48,723 bases of DNA from Candidatus Eisenbacteria bacterium (lineage in GTDB: Bacteria > Eisenbacteria > RBG-16-71-46 > SZUA-252), in the NCBI GenBank assembly GCA_035712245.1, contig DASTBC010000136.1, positions 1 through 48,723 on the forward strand, in the 5' to 3' direction. Under the pieces are notes generated by a model that was not told the origin of the DNA, searched no databases, and saw only the letters and a list, made by a program, of their open reading frames with translations. This document shows positions 45,444 to 48,723 of the stretch, one piece after another; within the stretch, counting starts at the first letter, position 1, and every line of letters begins with the position of its first letter. Both the position numbers and the translations under genes were made by a program.

Positions 45444-47026
45444 ACCCGGGCCGTTCCCAGGCTCACCCGGCGGCCGCCCTCGTGGCGGCCGCCTCGTTCC
45501 TTTTCCTCGCGCCCGCCGCGGCGCGCGCGGTCACGCAAGTGCCCGCCGGGGCCGGGGCCGCCGCCTCCGAGGCCGAGAACGTCGACGCCGTTCCGGCGCA
45601 AGCCTCGTCACCCGAGATCGCCGTCGACGTGTGGGTGAACCGCGAGGAGGGCGGGGTCTATCGTTCGGGTGAGAGCATGCGCATCTTCTTCCGGACGAAT
45701 TCAGACGCCTACGTGCTCGTCTACAACATCGATACCGAGGGGTTCATCCACCTCGTGTATCCCTACGGGCCGTCGGATCCCCTCCGCGTGGAAGCGGGGC
45801 GGACCTATCGCATCCCGGCGCGCCACGACCCCTACGACCTCGTCGCCGACGGTCCTCCCGGCATGGAGTTCGTCGTGGCGGTCACAAGCCGGCATCCGTT
45901 CCGCGATCTCCCGTGGTTCCTGCGCGGCGGCGATCCGGACGAGGTGCGCTCCGATGACGAGCTCGAGTCCGGCCAGATCGTGGGCGATCCCTACGTCGGG
46001 ATCGAACGGCTGAACCAGCGGATCATCGCTCCCGAGTTCGCCGACGACTCGGACGTCACCGAGACCTTCTTCTACATCCACCAGCGGGTCGAGTACCCGC
46101 GCTACGTCTGCGCCGACTGCCACTACGCGGCCTATCCGATGTTCGACCCCTACGTGGCCCATTGCTCCGTCATGGACATCCGTATCGACGCGACCTGGGT
46201 GCGCTACGCGCGGCCGCGGGTCGGCGTGGTCCGTCCGCGCTACTACTACTACGTGCGCCCGGGCGCTCCCGACCGCTATGCCGAGTGGAAGAACCGCCGG
46301 TGGTCGTCGCTGGACGGCGCCGCCACCCTGCGCACGCGGTTCGTCGTTCAGGGAACCCCGCGCACGACGCGCGACCGCCAGTCCACGCAGAAGCGCCAGC
46401 TCCCTCCCGAGTTCCAGGACCTCCGGCGCGCCCGTCCGGGGCGCCTCTGGCAGGGACGGGACGAGATCATCCGACTTCGCGAGCGTGTTCCCGACGTGGG
46501 GAGCGGAAAGGCGCGCGGCGGCGAGCGGCGTCCGAAGGGCGATGACCCGCGTGTGGCGCCGCGATCCACGCGCGAGAAGGAGAAGCCCTCGAGCCCTCCC
46601 AAGAGCGAGAGCCGCGAGCGCTCGCGCGAGCCGGACGATGCGACGAAGGGCCGCGCCCGCGAGGATACCGGGAGGAAGCGGTCGGACGACGCCCGGAGCC
46701 GCGATCGGAGCGGCGCGGACGAATCCCGCGAGCAGGAGCGGCGAGCGGAGCTGGAGCGCCGGCAGGAAGAGCACCGCCGCTGGGCGCGGGAACAGCGCGC
46801 CGAGGACGACCGGCGCCAGGAAGAGCGGCGCCGCGAGGAACAGGTGCGCCGCAAGGAAGAACCACGCCGCACCGAGCCCGCGCGTCGCGAGCAGGACGAG
46901 TCCTCCGCGCGCGAGCGCTCGAACCAGGAGAAGAAGGTCGAGCAGAACCGAGGAAACGAACGGAACCGAGAGGTCGAACGCCCCGGCTGGACGCGCGATC
47001 ACGGCCGGGGACGCCAGCGCGGCTGA
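45440..47026 (+). CDS. Exported DUF4384 protein with CxxCH motif and highly charged tail
   Basis: A 528-residue exported protein. Signal peptide about 1-33 (ALVAAASFLFLAPAAARA). DUF4384 at about 60-150 (DVWVNREEGGVYRSGESMRI, YVLVYNIDTEGFIHLVYP). A single CxxCH (C224-A-D-C227-H228) followed by a further Cys lies in an aromatic segment. From about 330 to the end the chain is Arg/Glu/Asp/Lys-rich and probably disordered or coiled coil (EERRREEQVRRKEEPRR). GTG 45440 is coupled to the lipoprotein stop. The CxxCH could bind c-type heme or metal, or be chance. Function unknown. Confidence 0.85.
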   Translation: MNPGRSQAHPAAALVAAASFLFLAPAAARAVTQVPAGAGAAASEAENVDAVPAQASSPEIAVDVWVNREEGGVYRSGESMRIFFRTNSDAYVLVYNIDTEGFIHLVYPYGPSDPLRVEAGRTYRIPARHDPYDLVADGPPGMEFVVAVTSRHPFRDLPWFLRGGDPDEVRSDDELESGQIVGDPYVGIERLNQRIIAPEFADDSDVTETFFYIHQRVEYPRYVCADCHYAAYPMFDPYVAHCSVMDIRIDATWVRYARPRVGVVRPRYYYYVRPGAPDRYAEWKNRRWSSLDGAATLRTRFVVQGTPRTTRDRQSTQKRQLPPEFQDLRRARPGRLWQGRDEIIRLRERVPDVGSGKARGGERRPKGDDPRVAPRSTREKEKPSSPPKSESRERSREPDDATKGRAREDTGRKRSDDARSRDRSGADESREQERRAELERRQEEHRRWAREQRAEDDRRQEERRREEQVRRKEEPRRTEPARREQDESSARERSNQEKKVEQNRGNERNREVERPGWTRDHGRGRQRG

Positions 47027-47028
47027 TC

Positions 47029-47037
47029 TGCTAGACT
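47029..47037 (+). promoter_or_regulatory. Extended -10 promoter (TGCTAGACT)
   Basis: TGC plus TAGACT, with only six bases to GTG 47044, would give a leaderless transcript of the M6 gene. It matches the layout before the oxidoreductase at 11672. No clear -35. Confidence 0.4.
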
Positions 47038-47043
47038 CTACCG

Positions 47044-48723
47044 GTGCGACGTCTCGAGCACCGGCCCGCACCGCTCAGTCCGGTCCTCCTCCTCACGCTC
47101 ATCGCCGCCGCCGTCTGCGCGGCCTCTCCCCCGGTTCCCGGCAAGAAGGGACCCCAGGCGCCCCATGTCGTCCGGTCCAGCCGGTTGGAGCCCGAGGCGC
47201 CGCCGCCGTTCCGGCGCGCCGCGCGAGCGCCGTCGCTCGGCGCCGCGACCTTCCAGGTCCTCGCGATTCGGGTCGCCTTCAGTGACACGCCGATCGAGTC
47301 CTCGACCACGTACTACGAGCGCCAGCTCCTCTTCATGGGCCAGTACTGGAACCAGGTCTCCGACGGGCAGGTGGTGCTCCAGTCCACGCTCCACGACTCG
47401 GTCTTCACCCTGCCCCGGCCCATGGCCTACTACGGAGACGACGCCCTCTTCCAGGAGCGGGTCGTTCACCTCGTTCGCGACGCCGTCCAGGCGGCCGATC
47501 CGACGGTGGACTTCAGGCCGGTGCAGAGCCTGATCCTCTTCCACGCGGGCGCCGGGCAGGAAGCGGACATCTTCGACGACAGCCGCGGGCAGATCTGGTC
47601 CGCGTTCGTGACCCCCGACGACTTCGAAGCCATTCTCCCCGACACGAGCGGGCTCGGCCGCATCGGCATCGCGACCAACGACACGATCTCCCCGGGCGTC
47701 GTGCGCATGATCGCGGAGGCGGTCGAGGTGCCCGAGCGCGAGAGCCAGGACACGTTCTCGTTCGGGCTCCAGGGAGTGCTCGTGCACGAGTTCGGCCACC
47801 AGCTCGGCCGGCTCCAGGGCCAGATCTCGATGCCCGACCTCTACGACACGGACGGCGACGAGGGCGGATCCTCGCAAGGAGTCGGGGCCTGGTGCATCAT
47901 GGGAGGCGGCGTGTGGAACGCGAACGGCTTCGTTCCTTCGGGACCGAGCGCATGGACGAAGCTCTGGCTCGGGTTCCTCGCGCCTCAGCGCATCGTCGCG
48001 GACGGACCCTACAGCGTGTCCCGTCTCTCGGGCGCGGTCTCGGCCGCCCCGCGCGCGCTCCAGATCCCGATCACGCAGTCCGAGTACTTCCTGATCGAGA
48101 ACCGGGATCACGATCCCGACCGGAACGGAACGTTCTCCTTCGACGACGTGGACGGCGACGGCTGCTTCGACTACTACCAGGACTCCTTCGCCGGCGCCGA
48201 GTACGACTTCTTCCTTCCCGCGCATCTCACGCCTCCCGATCCCGACTCGTGCGACGCGGGAACGTATGTCGAGGGCTCGGGGATCCTCATCTATCACATC
48301 GACGACTCCAAGATCGAGGCGGGGATCCGCAGCAACACGGTGAACGCGGACGCGACCCGCAAGGGAGTCGATGTCGAGGAAGCGGACGGCGTCCAGGACC
48401 TCGACCAGCCGCCGAGCGCCTCCAACGCGGGGAGCCCGGACGATGTCTTCCGGGCGGGATGGCGGGACCGGTTCACGCCGGACACGAGCCCCTCGACCGC
48501 CGCGTACCCCGACGAGCGGACCGGGATCTCGGTGACCGGGATCAGCGCCGCCGACAGCGTGATGACCCTCACGATCGTCTTCGATCGAAACCTGGCGGGA
48601 TGGCCGAAGACGCTCACGGGGCGCATCCGGAGCCTCCCGAGCGTGGCCGCGGACCTGGACGGCGACGGCACGCTCGAGGTCGTGGTTCCGCTGCAGCGGC
48701 TCAACAACACGGGCGCGATCTAC
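47044..48723 (+). CDS. M6 family (immune-inhibitor-A-like) secreted metalloprotease, 5' part
   Basis: At least 560 residues; the frame is open to the window end. Signal peptide near the start (LSPVLLLTLIAAAVCAASPP). Peptidase M6 domain with zinc motif H248-E-F-G-H252 (VLVHEFGHQLGRLQG), followed by YDTDG and the met-turn-like GAWCIMGGG. Later there is GSGILIYHIDDSKI, typical of M6 peptidases, and the final residues (SLPSVAADLDGDGTLEVVVP) begin an FG-GAP/VCBS-type repeat region. GTG 47044 has no Shine-Dalgarno site, but a -10-like element sits six bases upstream. Such proteins usually end in a surface sorting module, which would lie outside the window. Confidence 0.92.
   Translation, partial: MRRLEHRPAPLSPVLLLTLIAAAVCAASPPVPGKKGPQAPHVVRSSRLEPEAPPPFRRAARAPSLGAATFQVLAIRVAFSDTPIESSTTYYERQLLFMGQYWNQVSDGQVVLQSTLHDSVFTLPRPMAYYGDDALFQERVVHLVRDAVQAADPTVDFRPVQSLILFHAGAGQEADIFDDSRGQIWSAFVTPDDFEAILPDTSGLGRIGIATNDTISPGVVRMIAEAVEVPERESQDTFSFGLQGVLVHEFGHQLGRLQGQISMPDLYDTDGDEGGSSQGVGAWCIMGGGVWNANGFVPSGPSAWTKLWLGFLAPQRIVADGPYSVSRLSGAVSAAPRALQIPITQSEYFLIENRDHDPDRNGTFSFDDVDGDGCFDYYQDSFAGAEYDFFLPAHLTPPDPDSCDAGTYVEGSGILIYHIDDSKIEAGIRSNTVNADATRKGVDVEEADGVQDLDQPPSASNAGSPDDVFRAGWRDRFTPDTSPSTAAYPDERTGISVTGISAADSVMTLTIVFDRNLAGWPKTLTGRIRSLPSVAADLDGDGTLEVVVPLQRLNNTGAIY

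Overview
The window is 48.7 kb of very GC-rich bacterial chromosome with strong G/C bias at third codon positions. It is densely coded, with about 36 genes on both strands. No insertion sequence, prophage, integrase or CRISPR array is visible. Dockerin repeats with a C-terminal FlgD-like/type-IX-like module, a secreted M6 peptidase, a bactofilin-like membrane protein, a TPR-tailed Ser/Thr kinase, large hybrid histidine kinases and a SUF operon with SufU suggest an uncultured Gram-negative lineage of the FCB/Eisenbacteria-Latescibacteria type. That placement is inference; no rRNA is present to settle it.

Layout. 1-4.7 kb is the end of a SUF iron-sulfur operon (sufB end, sufD, sufS, sufU, a Rieske ferredoxin, sufT) followed by a pterin dehydratase. 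4.7-7.9 kb holds a fused ADP-forming acyl-CoA synthetase and a PAP2/IPC-synthase-like membrane enzyme. 7.9-9.9 kb holds three tandem paralogous secreted proteins of an unrecognised YWY-rich family, each followed by its own hairpin. 10-12.7 kb holds a divergent GH1 beta-glucosidase and a Gfo/Idh/MocA oxidoreductase. 12.7-17.8 kb holds a possible 26-residue membrane peptide, a dockerin-bearing exported protein and an M1 aminopeptidase. 17.8-25.2 kb encodes two coupled soluble hybrid kinases; the first is 1905 residues with nine 92-residue HAMP repeats like those of fungal group III (Nik1/Os-1) kinases. An initiator tRNA lies at 25.4 kb.

25.6-27.9 kb is a Ser/Thr kinase with TPRs, overlapping tail to tail with an eno-ftsB-fkbM operon whose methyltransferase seems to start at CTG. 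Divergent from eno is an ECF sigma factor, its zinc-type anti-sigma factor and a bactofilin-like membrane protein (30.5-33.1 kb). 33.1-39.0 kb is a minus-strand operon: rlmN, an NtrY-like kinase, an NtrC-like regulator, an outer-membrane barrel and a DUF4390 protein. 39.1-44.0 kb has a Ppx/GppA phosphatase, a small exported protein and a TPR-GAF sigma-54 activator. After a 0.7-kb low-coding interval rich in hairpins come an FN3 lipoprotein, a DUF4384 protein with a CxxCH motif, and the start of an M6 metalloprotease cut by the window end.

The most unusual items are the 9-repeat HAMP kinase, the YWY triplet, the probable CTG start of the FkbM gene, the structured interval at 44.0-44.3 kb, and several genes whose -10-like hexamer sits only 6-7 bases before the start codon, suggesting leaderless transcripts.
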